Shown here one piece after another: positions 13,775 through 22,181 of a DNA stretch of 40,891 bases. The first letter of the stretch is position 1. Every line of letters begins with the position of its first letter. The notes under the pieces were generated by a model. It saw nothing but the letters and a program-made list of their open reading frames with translations. It had not been told where the DNA came from and did not search any database. The position numbers were made by a program, and so were the translations under genes. The DNA comes from Clostridia bacterium (GTDB lineage Bacteria; Bacillota; Clostridia; Oscillospirales; Acutalibacteraceae): contig JAFSEP010000027.1 in assembly GCA_017435665.1 (NCBI GenBank), positions 1 to 40,891 of the forward strand. The letters run 5' to 3'.

Positions 13775-15166
13775 ATGCAGAAAAAAATCCAAAAAGTATT
13801 ATCTGTTATAATGGTTGCAGTAATGTTTTTAAGTGCATCACCAATAACACAGATAACAGGAAATGAAGTAGTGAGCTCAATTGCCGTTGTGGCAGAGGCG
13901 GCTTCGAAGAAGATTCAACTTAAAAAGAAGAAAATAAAACTTACCGTTGGAGAGACTTACAGTCAAAAGCTTCTTGATAAGAATGGGAAAACAATCGATG
14001 GAAGTAAAGTCACATGGAAATCCAAGAATAAAAAAATAGCTAAGGTTAGCAAAAGTGGTAAGGTAACTGCAGTTAAAGCGGGTAAGACAACTATTACAGC
14101 AAAGTATAATGGAAAGACGTACAAGTTTACCGTTACTGTAAAAAATGCAACTTTTAAATATTCAAAGAAGACATTAATTGTCGGTTCTTCATTCACACAA
14201 AAATTAAGAGACGCTGACGGAGATACGATAAAATCATCAAAAATTTCGTGGTGGTCATCAGATAAAAGTATTGCAAAGGTAAATAAGAAAGGTAAGGTTA
14301 CTGCTGTCAGTGAAGGAACTGTTAAGATAACAGGAAAATACAAGGGTAAAAAATACCGATTTAATGTTACTGTGATTAAACCCAGTATAATTCTTGATAA
14401 AACTAGTCTCACGATGATCGAAGGAGATATGTCAGTGCTTTACGAAACTGTTGTACCTTCTGGCACTGAAGTTTTATGGAGTTCGAGCAATAGCTCGGTA
14501 GCGACTGTTGATGCTTATGGCGTGGTTAAAGCGGTGCGTGCGGGAAAAGCAACAATTACGGCAACTGCAGAGGTTAACGGTAAAAACTATACTGCTAATT
14601 GTTATGTTACTGTAAATAAGAAACCCCCTACTCCTGCAGAAAACATACTTGCTTTGAAGAACTATATATCAAAAAATGGGAAGGTTGGAGAATACGATAA
14701 GTATATCCAAACTACAGAAACTATTAACAGGAACAAATATACCTCTAAGATTATATATCGTGATGATGGAAAACTAGAATTTAGTGCAGAACTTTTGATG
14801 TACGGAACGGAGTTGCCGCAGTGGATTTACTTTGTGTTTGATGAAAACACTTCTTCAGTGACTGTACGTGCAAGTCTTTGGCACGAATCAAACGATTGGA
14901 TATGTGCAAGTGCGAGTGGTAATGCAGAGATGGATGTTGCAACTTTTGCCGCAGAAACCGATCTTTTGTTTGAGTTAGAATTAGGTTTTGTAAATCCGGT
15001 GCTTGAAGAAATGGGATATGATCCAACTCCATTGGCGGGAGAAATGGGGAATGATATTGCCAATTTGTTGCTTGATACTGGTTTTGCTTCTTGGAACCTT
15101 ATGATGTTGGAAGCACTTAATATGTCTATTAGTGATATTGGATTTGAATCTTATACTTTTGTTTAA
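13775..15166 (+). CDS. Secreted Big_2 (Ig-like) repeat protein 1
   Basis: A signal peptide (residues 1-43, ending VVAEA) is followed by three bacterial Ig-like group 2 domains (about 47-122, 125-200, 202-286). Each carries the family pattern, for example TWKSKNKKIAKVSKSGKVTAV with KAGKTTITAKYNGKTY. The C-terminal ~175 residues form a separate domain with many Trp, Glu and hydrophobic residues (SLWHESNDWICASASGNAEMD) that I do not recognise. Lys is very abundant in the Big_2 part. No LPXTG or transmembrane anchor is visible. It and the next gene, 18 bases downstream, share architecture and signal-peptide phrases, so they arose by duplication. Its third-codon A/T use appears higher than in the neighbouring metabolic genes. 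Confidence 0.85.
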   Translation: MQKKIQKVLSVIMVAVMFLSASPITQITGNEVVSSIAVVAEAASKKIQLKKKKIKLTVGETYSQKLLDKNGKTIDGSKVTWKSKNKKIAKVSKSGKVTAVKAGKTTITAKYNGKTYKFTVTVKNATFKYSKKTLIVGSSFTQKLRDADGDTIKSSKISWWSSDKSIAKVNKKGKVTAVSEGTVKITGKYKGKKYRFNVTVIKPSIILDKTSLTMIEGDMSVLYETVVPSGTEVLWSSSNSSVATVDAYGVVKAVRAGKATITATAEVNGKNYTANCYVTVNKKPPTPAENILALKNYISKNGKVGEYDKYIQTTETINRNKYTSKIIYRDDGKLEFSAELLMYGTELPQWIYFVFDENTSSVTVRASLWHESNDWICASASGNAEMDVATFAAETDLLFELELGFVNPVLEEMGYDPTPLAGEMGNDIANLLLDTGFASWNLMMLEALNMSISDIGFESYTFV

Positions 15167-15184
15167 CGCATTGGAGAGAAATAT

Positions 15185-16510
15185 ATGAACAATTACTTCA
15201 TAAAACCAATTTTAGCGTTGTGCGTGGTTGCGATGTTCTTGAGTTGTGGTCCCATATCTCAAGTAGGAGGAATACCCTTTAATTCATCTGTAACCATAAC
15301 CGCAGAAGCTGCTTCTAAAAAAATTCATCTGAAAAAGAAAAGTATTACAATTACTGTAGGTGAAACATATACTCAAAAACTTATCAACAAAAAAGGTGAA
15401 ACTATTACTGCGAGAAATATAACATGGAAATCTAAAAACAAAAAAATTGCAAAGATTGATAAAAATGGCAAAGTAACCGCTATAAAACCGGGGAAAGTAA
15501 CTTTAAGCGCAAAATATAAAGGTGAAACATATAATTTTTCGGTAGTTGTAAAGAAAGCGAAGTTCGCTAAAGAAAAGATTACTATAAGAGTTGGTGAAAC
15601 ATTTAAGCAGAAGCTGAAGGATGCAAAGGGTAAGAGTATTGCTACAACAGATGTAACTTGGAAATCATCAAACAAAAACGTAGTAAAAGTTTCTGATTAT
15701 GGAAAAGTGACTGCGATAAAAAAAGGAAATGCTACTATAACCGCAACTTATAAGGGAAAGTCATATAAGTATAAGGTTGTGGTAAAAAGCACATATATAA
15801 ACCTCGATTTCAATGAAATGGATTTGTACGAGGGAGCTTCGGCATATCTGAAAGCAGAGTATAAGCCAACGAATGTTAAGATCAAATGGAGTTCAAGCAA
15901 TAAAAATGTAGCAAAAGTATCGTCAACCGGAAAGGTAACTGGTATTGGTGAAGGTACTGCTAAGATTACCGCTTCGTTTACTATTGGGGGTAAGACATAT
16001 AAAGAGAGTTGTAAAGTTAACGTCAAAGAAGTAAGATACGGAAGTGTGGCAGGAAATGTTACATACAAATACAACGATTTTAGAGGCCATGTAGCTGATG
16101 TGGGAGCACAAGTAATACTCATTCCTATGGACGGAAGAGCGAAATCTTTAGAATTGTCTGTAGAAGATGAGTATATTAAATGGCTCTTAGCATCATCAAG
16201 TTGGGAGGAAGAATATGGAATCTATTCAACAGAAGTTGACGGAAGGGGTGATTTCCGTTTTGGTATGGTTCCTGAAGGAGAGTATAAAATTGTTATAATA
16301 TCTCGAGAGACAACTAGCGGTGTAGCTTTTGATAATATAGATGCATATATTGGTCAAATTGCTTTTTATTGTAGAAACTGTCTTAGTGAAAGTGCGGCAA
16401 CGGCACTAGGCAAAAGCGTTGGTTATAAAAAATGTGTCATAGATACAATCGATGTTGAATATGGATACGAAACCTATGTTTCGCACGATTTCGGTATAAC
16501 CTATATTTGA
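15185..16510 (+). CDS. Secreted Big_2 repeat protein 2 with regulatory-like beta domain
   Basis: This is a paralogue of the preceding gene, 18 bases downstream with a ttggagag ribosome binding site. It has a signal peptide (about 1-43, ending ITAEA), three Big_2 domains (about 48-290) and a different C-terminus (about 290-441). That part starts GSVAGNVTYKY and contains GDFRFGMVPEGEYKIVIIS, the pattern of carboxypeptidase regulatory-like/prealbumin-type beta domains. The tail has paired Cys (YCRNC). It is probably a surface-exposed or wall-associated adhesive or structural protein; ligands are unknown. The two proteins keep the same stalk and exchange the tip domain. Confidence 0.85.
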   Translation: MNNYFIKPILALCVVAMFLSCGPISQVGGIPFNSSVTITAEAASKKIHLKKKSITITVGETYTQKLINKKGETITARNITWKSKNKKIAKIDKNGKVTAIKPGKVTLSAKYKGETYNFSVVVKKAKFAKEKITIRVGETFKQKLKDAKGKSIATTDVTWKSSNKNVVKVSDYGKVTAIKKGNATITATYKGKSYKYKVVVKSTYINLDFNEMDLYEGASAYLKAEYKPTNVKIKWSSSNKNVAKVSSTGKVTGIGEGTAKITASFTIGGKTYKESCKVNVKEVRYGSVAGNVTYKYNDFRGHVADVGAQVILIPMDGRAKSLELSVEDEYIKWLLASSSWEEEYGIYSTEVDGRGDFRFGMVPEGEYKIVIISRETTSGVAFDNIDAYIGQIAFYCRNCLSESAATALGKSVGYKKCVIDTIDVEYGYETYVSHDFGITYI

Positions 16511-16526
16511 TGAAATCTAACTATAT

Positions 16527-16554
16527 AAAAAAGGCGGCAATTGCTGCCTTTTTT
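16527..16554 (+). terminator. Terminator after the Big_2 tandem
   Basis: A stem aaaaaaggcggc / gctgcctttttt (one G-T pair) with an AATT loop and T tract, 16 bases after the stop. Confidence 0.85.
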
Positions 16555-16610
16555 GTTATATTCCCACCTTTTAAGGATAAACTAAACTATCAGAAAATAC
16601 GGGTGATAAT

Positions 16611-17804
16611 ATGCAAAACAATAACAGCGACGCTAAAAAAGGTGTGGCAAGAGCCAAATTTTTCTACTCCCTTGCGGCCACCTTCCTCGGCATACCTCTG
16701 ACTCTTGTAAGGGATTTTCATTATAAGCCCCGTTTGGTCAAGGAAGAAACCTTTATAATGATGTCCAATCACGCAGATAATTATGACCCCATATATTCTG
16801 TTTTGCTGACAGGCAGACATATGCGCTTTGTAATGAGCGACCACCTTACCAGAAAAAGATTTTTCAGACTTCTGTTCCGCTTCCTTGCTTCACCCATTGT
16901 TTATAAAAGGGAAAAAGGCTCTGATGTGCTTTATGATGAAATTGTGAAAAACTGTCAGGCAGGTGTCAGCATAGGAATTTATGTTGAGGGAGGCAAGTCC
17001 GATAACGGTGAAACGGGCTTCATTTCACGGCGAAACGCACAGCTTGTCAGGGATTGCGGCTGTGCCCTTGTGACATGCAGGCTCAAGGGAGGATATCTGA
17101 AAGCACCCAGGTGGGCTGATAACAAAAGAAAGGGCCCGGTTTTCGGGGAAATAGTGAATATATATACCAAGGCGGAGCTGGACGGTATGTCTCTTGAGGA
17201 TATCTATAACAGTATAGTATCTGATATTTATGTCAACGCCTATGAGGAGCAGAGAAAGAATCCTCACAGATATGTTGCAGACAATCCTGCTCAGAGTGCA
17301 GAAATTATCCTTTATGTATGCCCTGCCTGTGAGCAAATCGGAACACTCAGCACATCGGGTGATAAAATAAGATGCGACTGCGGCTTTTCGGCAGAAACAG
17401 ACGATTACGGCTTCTGGCACAGTGATGCTATGCCTTTTGACGATATCGTCAGGTGGGATAAGCATCAGAAGGCTGTGATGAAGAAGCTGACCGAAACGGT
17501 GAGGGGAACGGACAGCTTTCTTTTCGGAGATGATGAGCAGGTTATATATGCTCTGAAAAACGGCAACAGACAGCTTCTCGGAGACAATGGGAAAATCAGG
17601 CTTTACGGTGACAGCTTTGAAATGCTTTACAAAAATGAAAGGCTGAGCATACCCGTCGGAAAAATCAGAAGGGTAAGCGCAGCCTCAAAAATGAATCTGC
17701 TTATTGTTACAGATAAAGAGTATTACGAAATTCATAGCAGGAGAGTACGTTCTGCCGTTAAATACAGGGTGGCAATAAGATATCTGCAGGGGAAAGAAAA
17801 TTAA
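16611..17804 (+). CDS. PlsC-like acyltransferase with a C-terminal zinc-ribbon extension
   Basis: Residues 1-215 are a 1-acylglycerol-3-phosphate acyltransferase (PlsC/LPLAT) domain. It has the catalytic HX4D as NHADNYDP (His54, Asp59) and a later glycine-turn motif YVEGGKS (125-130), where the family usually has EGTR. Unlike standard PlsC (about 240 aa), this protein continues to 397 aa. A four-Cys zinc ribbon (Cys237-x2-Cys240, then Cys255-x-Cys257) is followed by a beta-rich module of about 130 residues (EQVIYALKNGNRQLLGDNGKI...). Membrane phospholipid acylation is the likely role; what the ribbon and tail bind is unknown. The start has only a weak gggtga. The stop is five bases from the stop of the convergent AraC gene, with no terminator between. 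Confidence 0.82.
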   Translation: MQNNNSDAKKGVARAKFFYSLAATFLGIPLTLVRDFHYKPRLVKEETFIMMSNHADNYDPIYSVLLTGRHMRFVMSDHLTRKRFFRLLFRFLASPIVYKREKGSDVLYDEIVKNCQAGVSIGIYVEGGKSDNGETGFISRRNAQLVRDCGCALVTCRLKGGYLKAPRWADNKRKGPVFGEIVNIYTKAELDGMSLEDIYNSIVSDIYVNAYEEQRKNPHRYVADNPAQSAEIILYVCPACEQIGTLSTSGDKIRCDCGFSAETDDYGFWHSDAMPFDDIVRWDKHQKAVMKKLTETVRGTDSFLFGDDEQVIYALKNGNRQLLGDNGKIRLYGDSFEMLYKNERLSIPVGKIRRVSAASKMNLLIVTDKEYYEIHSRRVRSAVKYRVAIRYLQGKEN

Positions 17805-17809
17805 ACCGA

Positions 17810-18661
17810 TCAGCCGTTATATATCTGCGCATACTGCTTGGGGGTTATTCCGTATTCTGACGTAAATGCCCGATAAAAGCCTGCGTAATCGCTGAAGCCG
17901 CAGTTTGCTGAGGCGGTGGTGGGCTTTATTCCGCTTGAAAGCATCTGCTTTGCATTAACGAGCCTTTTGAGAATGATATATCTGTGTATGCTTGTACCTA
18001 CGGTTTTGTTGAACAGGTGAGAGAGATAATACTTACTGACAAAGAATTCCTCGGCAATACTGTCAAGAGTAATTTTTTCGCAGTAATGATTGTTAATATA
18101 TTCCGTAACATTTTCAATAAGAGGAGACACCGTCTTCTCTTTTTTTGTTTCCGTAATATCGGTAGCAAGTCTGTTCAGCTCAACGAGCAATCTTATAAGC
18201 TCAGCCTGACAGACAAGGTCATTGCCGTAATCATTGTTTGTGCTTTCCTTGAGAAGCTCCTGAAGCTTTGAGTAAATATAAGCCTGCTGTGGCTTTGCAA
18301 GACGGAAAAGATTCGTGTGTCCCGGGACGGAGCTGTCGAAGCATCGGGAAAGGCTTGTCTGATTTGAGCAAAGCCTTGACAGATAGCCTCTGTTTATCCA
18401 GAGGACTATTCTTTCATAAGGGCTCTGACCCGGTCTTATTCTCGGTTGATGAAGCTCAAGGGGGTTAATGAGAAGAATGTCTCCCGATTGAAGATGATAT
18501 GTGTGACCCTCTACGTTGTATTCAACGTTTCCGCTGATGAAAAAGTATATTTCATAGAAGTCGTGCTGATGAACAGCAACACCGTCGAGCTTTGCATCCT
18601 TATAGTGAAAAATCTCAAAATCAGGTGACGACATTATCTGCCTGGGGTCGAAAATCTGCAT
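17810..18661 (-). CDS. AraC-family regulator of the hexuronate operon
   Basis: An N-terminal cupin-type sensor (about 20-100; HQHDFYEIYFFISG and SGDILLINPLELHQP) is followed by two AraC helix-turn-helix motifs (about 190-283; ITLDSIAEEFFVSKYYLSHLFNK and TASANCGFSDYAGFYRAFTSEYGITPKQY). The ATG at 18661 follows aaaggtgg; a longer open frame to 18742 would run through the promoter. It is divergent from uxaC, so it probably senses a hexuronate or pathway intermediate and activates the operon; the effector is inferred. The gene ends five bases from the convergent PlsC-like gene. Confidence 0.9.
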   Translation of the reverse strand: MQIFDPRQIMSSPDFEIFHYKDAKLDGVAVHQHDFYEIYFFISGNVEYNVEGHTYHLQSGDILLINPLELHQPRIRPGQSPYERIVLWINRGYLSRLCSNQTSLSRCFDSSVPGHTNLFRLAKPQQAYIYSKLQELLKESTNNDYGNDLVCQAELIRLLVELNRLATDITETKKEKTVSPLIENVTEYINNHYCEKITLDSIAEEFFVSKYYLSHLFNKTVGTSIHRYIILKRLVNAKQMLSSGIKPTTASANCGFSDYAGFYRAFTSEYGITPKQYAQIYNG

Positions 18662-18700
18662 CTTTTTTCCACCTTTTTTAACAAAATATATTCCTATAAA

Positions 18701-18729
18701 AGAATACCGCAAGATTAACAATAAGTCAA
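18701..18729 (-). promoter_or_regulatory. Promoter of the AraC-family gene
   Basis: On the minus strand TTGACT (18724-18729), 17 bases and TATTCT (18701-18706). One arm of the inverted repeat (18714-18723) occupies the spacer next to the -35 box. Confidence 0.6.
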
Positions 18730-18756
18730 GCAATATTATCAATTTCTATTGTTAAT
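18714..18756. promoter_or_regulatory. Inverted repeat bridging two divergent promoters
   Basis: ATTAACAATA (18714-18723) and TATTGTTAAT (18747-18756) are perfect 10-bp inverted copies, 33 bases apart start to start, about three helical turns. One arm sits in the regulator promoter spacer, the other covers the uxaC -35 box. Confidence 0.6.
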
Positions 18757-18776
18757 ATGTTGTGATATTATATAAT
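18749..18776 (+). promoter_or_regulatory. Promoter of the uxaC operon
   Basis: TTGTTA (18749-18754), a 16-base spacer and TATAAT (18771-18776). A second TATAAT lies at 18779-18784 without a good -35 box. The imperfect -35 fits an activated promoter. Confidence 0.6.
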
Positions 18777-18806
18777 TGTATAATATGAAGAAAAGGGGGA
18801 CTTTCT

Positions 18807-20213
18807 TTGAATCAGTTTATGACCAAGGACTTTTTGCTTACAACTCAGACTGCAAAAACTCTTTATCACGATTATGCATCAAAGATGCCGATAATTGACT
18901 ATCACTGTCATGTAAATCCCAAGGAAATCTATGATAATGTCAGATATACGAACATAAGTCAGCTCTGGCTTTCAGGTGACCATTATAAATGGAGAATAAT
19001 GCGTCTTAACGGCGTTGATGAGTATTATATAACAGGCGGAGCAAGCGACAAGGAGAAGTTCCTGAAGTTTGCAGAGGCTCTTCCCAAGGCAATCGGTAAC
19101 CCTATGTATCATTGGTGTCACCTTGAGCTGAAGACATATTTCGACTATGAGGGTGTGCTTAATAAAGATACTGCCGAGGAGGTGTGGGAGCATACCGAAA
19201 AGGTGCTTGCAGGTGACGATATGGGTGTACGTGATATTATCCGTAAGAGCCGTGTGACTTTTATCGGAACAACGGATGACCCCTGCGACAGCCTTGAGTA
19301 TCATAAGCTTCTTGCTGAGGATGACACCTTTGAGACGGTTGTTGCGCCCTCCTTCAGACCCGATAAGGCTCTTGCCTTCAATGCTTCCTTCTGGCAAGAT
19401 TACATTTCAGCTCTCGGAAAGAGTGCGGGCATGGAGATTAACTCATTTGCCGACCTGAAAAAAGCTCTTTCTGTGAGAATTGAATATTTTGACAAAAACG
19501 GCTGCCGTGCAAGTGACCACGGTATGAACTACGTGGTATATAATGAGGTCAGCGATGAAGAATGTGAAAGAATATTTGCCCTTGCAAAAAGCGGAAGCAA
19601 AATAAGCGAAAGCGAGCTTGAGGCAGTGCAGACAAGCCTTGTCCTTCACTGTGCAGGTGAATATAAGAAGCACGGCTGGGTAATGCAGATACATTATAAC
19701 TGCCTGAGAAACCCCAATACAGCTATGTTTAACAAGCTCGGCCCCGACACAGGCTTTGACTGCATCGGTCCGAGAAACTGCTCAGGTGAACTTGCAAAGC
19801 TCCTTGATACAATGTATAATAATGATGCTATGCCCCGTCTTGTGCTTTACAGCCTTGACAGCGGTGACAATGCTTTTATTGATACTCTGGCGGGCTCCTT
19901 CCAGCAGGCAGGCTATCCCGGAACATTACAGCACGGAAGTGCATGGTGGTTCAACGATACCAAAAACGGTATGCGTGAGCAGATGACGACACTTGCATCT
20001 CTGGGATTGCTCGGTAACTTTATAGGTATGCTCACAGATTCACGCAGCTTTTTAAGCTATACAAGACACGAGTATTTCCGCCGTATTCTCTGTCAGCTCA
20101 TCGGTGAGTGGGTAGAAAACGGTGAGTATCCTGCCGATATTGAATATCTCGGTCAGACGGTACAGAACATATCATATAACAATGCAAAAAATTTCTTCGG
20201 TACGGAGGTATAA
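18807..20213 (+). CDS. uxaC: Uronate (glucuronate) isomerase
   Basis: UxaC converts D-glucuronate to D-fructuronate and D-galacturonate to D-tagaturonate. The amidohydrolase-like metal site is visible as DYHCHVNPKEIYDN (His33, His35), with further family blocks such as QIHYNCLRNPN, GFDCIGPRNCS and GMLTDSRSFLSYTRHEYFRR. At 468 aa it has the normal length. Translation very probably starts at TTG 18807: aagggggac lies about 8 bases before it, whereas the next in-frame ATG (18819) is 20 bases away. It is first of six genes that complete the hexuronate route. Confidence 0.96.
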   Translation: MNQFMTKDFLLTTQTAKTLYHDYASKMPIIDYHCHVNPKEIYDNVRYTNISQLWLSGDHYKWRIMRLNGVDEYYITGGASDKEKFLKFAEALPKAIGNPMYHWCHLELKTYFDYEGVLNKDTAEEVWEHTEKVLAGDDMGVRDIIRKSRVTFIGTTDDPCDSLEYHKLLAEDDTFETVVAPSFRPDKALAFNASFWQDYISALGKSAGMEINSFADLKKALSVRIEYFDKNGCRASDHGMNYVVYNEVSDEECERIFALAKSGSKISESELEAVQTSLVLHCAGEYKKHGWVMQIHYNCLRNPNTAMFNKLGPDTGFDCIGPRNCSGELAKLLDTMYNNDAMPRLVLYSLDSGDNAFIDTLAGSFQQAGYPGTLQHGSAWWFNDTKNGMREQMTTLASLGLLGNFIGMLTDSRSFLSYTRHEYFRRILCQLIGEWVENGEYPADIEYLGQTVQNISYNNAKNFFGTEV

Positions 20214-20216
20214 AAT

Positions 20217-21275
20217 ATGAAAATGTCATTCAGATGGTACGGCAATGACGACCCTGTAACACTCAGAAATATCAGTCAGATTCCCGGTATGCGTTCAATA
20301 GTTTCTGCTGTTTATGACGTTAAGCCCGGTCAGGTATGGCCTGAAGAAAGTCTTGAAAGAATGAAGAAGCAGTGTGAAGAAAACGGACTTGTTTTCGACG
20401 TTGTTGAATCAATCCCCGTTTCTGAGGATATCAAGCTGGGCAAGGATAACAGAGATGAGCTTATTGATGTTTACTGTGAAAACATCCGCCGCTGTGCGAA
20501 GTACGGTGTTAAATGTGTAACTTATAACTTTATGCCGGTTTTCGACTGGACAAGAACTCAGCTCGACAAGGAAGCCGCAGACGGCTCAACAAGCCTTGTT
20601 ATGTATTGGGATCAGATGAGAGGACTTGATCCTCTTGTTGACGATATCGACCTCCCCGGTTGGGATGCAAGCTATACAAAGGAAGAAATCAAGGAGCTGT
20701 TCAAGGCTTATGCAGAAATAGGCGAGGACGGTCTTTGGGAAAATCTTGAATATTTCCTTAAAAAGGTTATTCCCGTTGCAGAGGAATGTGACGTGAGAAT
20801 GGCAATTCATCCCGACGATCCTCCATATCCCATTTTCGGCTTACCGAGAATTATCACCTGCGAGGAAAACCTTGACCGTTTCCTTAAAATAGTTGATTCT
20901 CCTGCAAACAGCCTTTGCCTTTGCACAGGCAGCTTGGGCTGTGCCGCAAGCAACGATGTGGTTAAGATGGTCAGGAAGTATTCGGCAATGGACAGAATTG
21001 CATTTATGCATATCCGTAATATCAAGATTATGGAAGACGGCTCTTTTGAAGAAAGAGCACACCTTTCAGAATGCGGAAGCCTTGACGTATATGAAATAGT
21101 AAAGGCTCTTGTTGACACAGGCTTTGACGGCTATGTCCGTCCCGACCACGGAAGAATGATCTGGGGCGAGCAGGGCAGACCGGGCTACGGTTTGTTCGAC
21201 AGAGCTTTAGGTGCAACTTATATCAACGGTCTCTTTGAGGCTTGTGAAAAAGCTAGGATGACGGATAAAATCTGA
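20217..21275 (+). CDS. uxuA: Mannonate dehydratase
   Basis: UxuA dehydrates D-mannonate to 2-keto-3-deoxygluconate. The sequence begins MKMSFRWYGNDDPVTL, typical of the family, and contains YNFMPVFDWTRTQL, MAIHPDDPPYPIFGLPRI and YVRPDHGRMIWGEQGRPGYGLFDRALGATY, which hold the metal-binding His and acidic residues. At 352 aa it is the usual length for Firmicutes. The gene begins three bases after uxaC, with ggaggt at the uxaC stop, so translation is probably coupled. Confidence 0.96.
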   Translation: MKMSFRWYGNDDPVTLRNISQIPGMRSIVSAVYDVKPGQVWPEESLERMKKQCEENGLVFDVVESIPVSEDIKLGKDNRDELIDVYCENIRRCAKYGVKCVTYNFMPVFDWTRTQLDKEAADGSTSLVMYWDQMRGLDPLVDDIDLPGWDASYTKEEIKELFKAYAEIGEDGLWENLEYFLKKVIPVAEECDVRMAIHPDDPPYPIFGLPRIITCEENLDRFLKIVDSPANSLCLCTGSLGCAASNDVVKMVRKYSAMDRIAFMHIRNIKIMEDGSFEERAHLSECGSLDVYEIVKALVDTGFDGYVRPDHGRMIWGEQGRPGYGLFDRALGATYINGLFEACEKARMTDKI

Positions 21276-21309
21276 AACCGACACTTATAAGAAATAAGGA
21301 GGAATACCA

Positions 21310-22161
21310 ATGAAACAGAACGTTCTTAACACAGATTTAACAGGAAAGGTTGCTGTTGTAACAGGTGCAGGCGGAGTTCTTTGCTCAGCATTTGCAAAGA
21401 CTCTTGCGAGAGCAGGCGCAAAGGTTGCCTTACTTGATATCAATGATGAAGCAGCTTGTGCATTTGCAGATGAAATAGTTGCAGAGGGCGGTGTTGCAAA
21501 GGGATACAAATGCAACGTGCTTGATAAGGCTTGCTGTGAAGAGGTGGCTGAGGCTGTTATGGCTGATTTCGGTCCCTGCGATATACTTCTTAACGGTGCA
21601 GGCGGAAATAACCCCAGAGCAACAACCGATAAGGAATACTATTTCCCCGGTGATATTGATGAGGATTGCAAGAATTTCTTCAATCTCGATGCAGACGGTG
21701 TAAACTTTGTATTCAGTCTTAACTTCCTCGGCACACTTATTCCCACTCAGGCTTTTGCAAAGCAGATGCTTGGCAGAGAGGGCTGTAATATCATCAATAT
21801 TTCATCAATGAACGCATTTACACCCCTTACTAAGATTCCTGCATATTCAGGTGCAAAGGCTGCAATTTCAAACTTCACACAGTGGCTTGCAGTTCACTTC
21901 TCAAGGGAAGGCATCAGAGTAAATGCTATTGCTCCGGGCTTCTTCTCAACAAAGCAGAATGCAGCACTTTTATTTAATCCCGACGGAACACCCACTGCAA
22001 GAACAGGTAAGATTTTAGCCGCAACTCCCATGGGACGTTTCGGTGAAGCTGAGGAGCTTGACGGAGCGCTTCTTTTCCTTGTAAACAATGCTGCAGCGGG
22101 CTTTATCACAGGTGTGGTTCTTCCTGTTGACGGCGGTTTCTCATCATATTCAGGCGTATAA
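21310..22161 (+). CDS. uxuB: SDR-family fructuronate reductase (D-mannonate oxidoreductase)
   Basis: A classical short-chain dehydrogenase: cofactor-binding TGAGGVLCSAFA (near residues 18-29), NGAGG, catalytic Ser in ISSMNAF and Tyr-x3-Lys in PAYSGAKAA, ending in TGVVLPVDGGFSSYSG. Firmicutes such as Bacillus (YjmF) use an SDR for fructuronate to mannonate in place of the unrelated enteric UxuB. Its place between uxuA and the aldolase supports that reaction. At 283 aa it is slightly long for an SDR, with an insertion around ATTDKEYYFPGDIDEDCKNF shared by these oxidoreductases. A ggagg ribosome binding site lies seven bases before the ATG. Confidence 0.88.
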   Translation: MKQNVLNTDLTGKVAVVTGAGGVLCSAFAKTLARAGAKVALLDINDEAACAFADEIVAEGGVAKGYKCNVLDKACCEEVAEAVMADFGPCDILLNGAGGNNPRATTDKEYYFPGDIDEDCKNFFNLDADGVNFVFSLNFLGTLIPTQAFAKQMLGREGCNIINISSMNAFTPLTKIPAYSGAKAAISNFTQWLAVHFSREGIRVNAIAPGFFSTKQNAALLFNPDGTPTARTGKILAATPMGRFGEAEELDGALLFLVNNAAAGFITGVVLPVDGGFSSYSGV

Positions 22162-22181
22162 TTCCACGGAGGCAAAGACAT

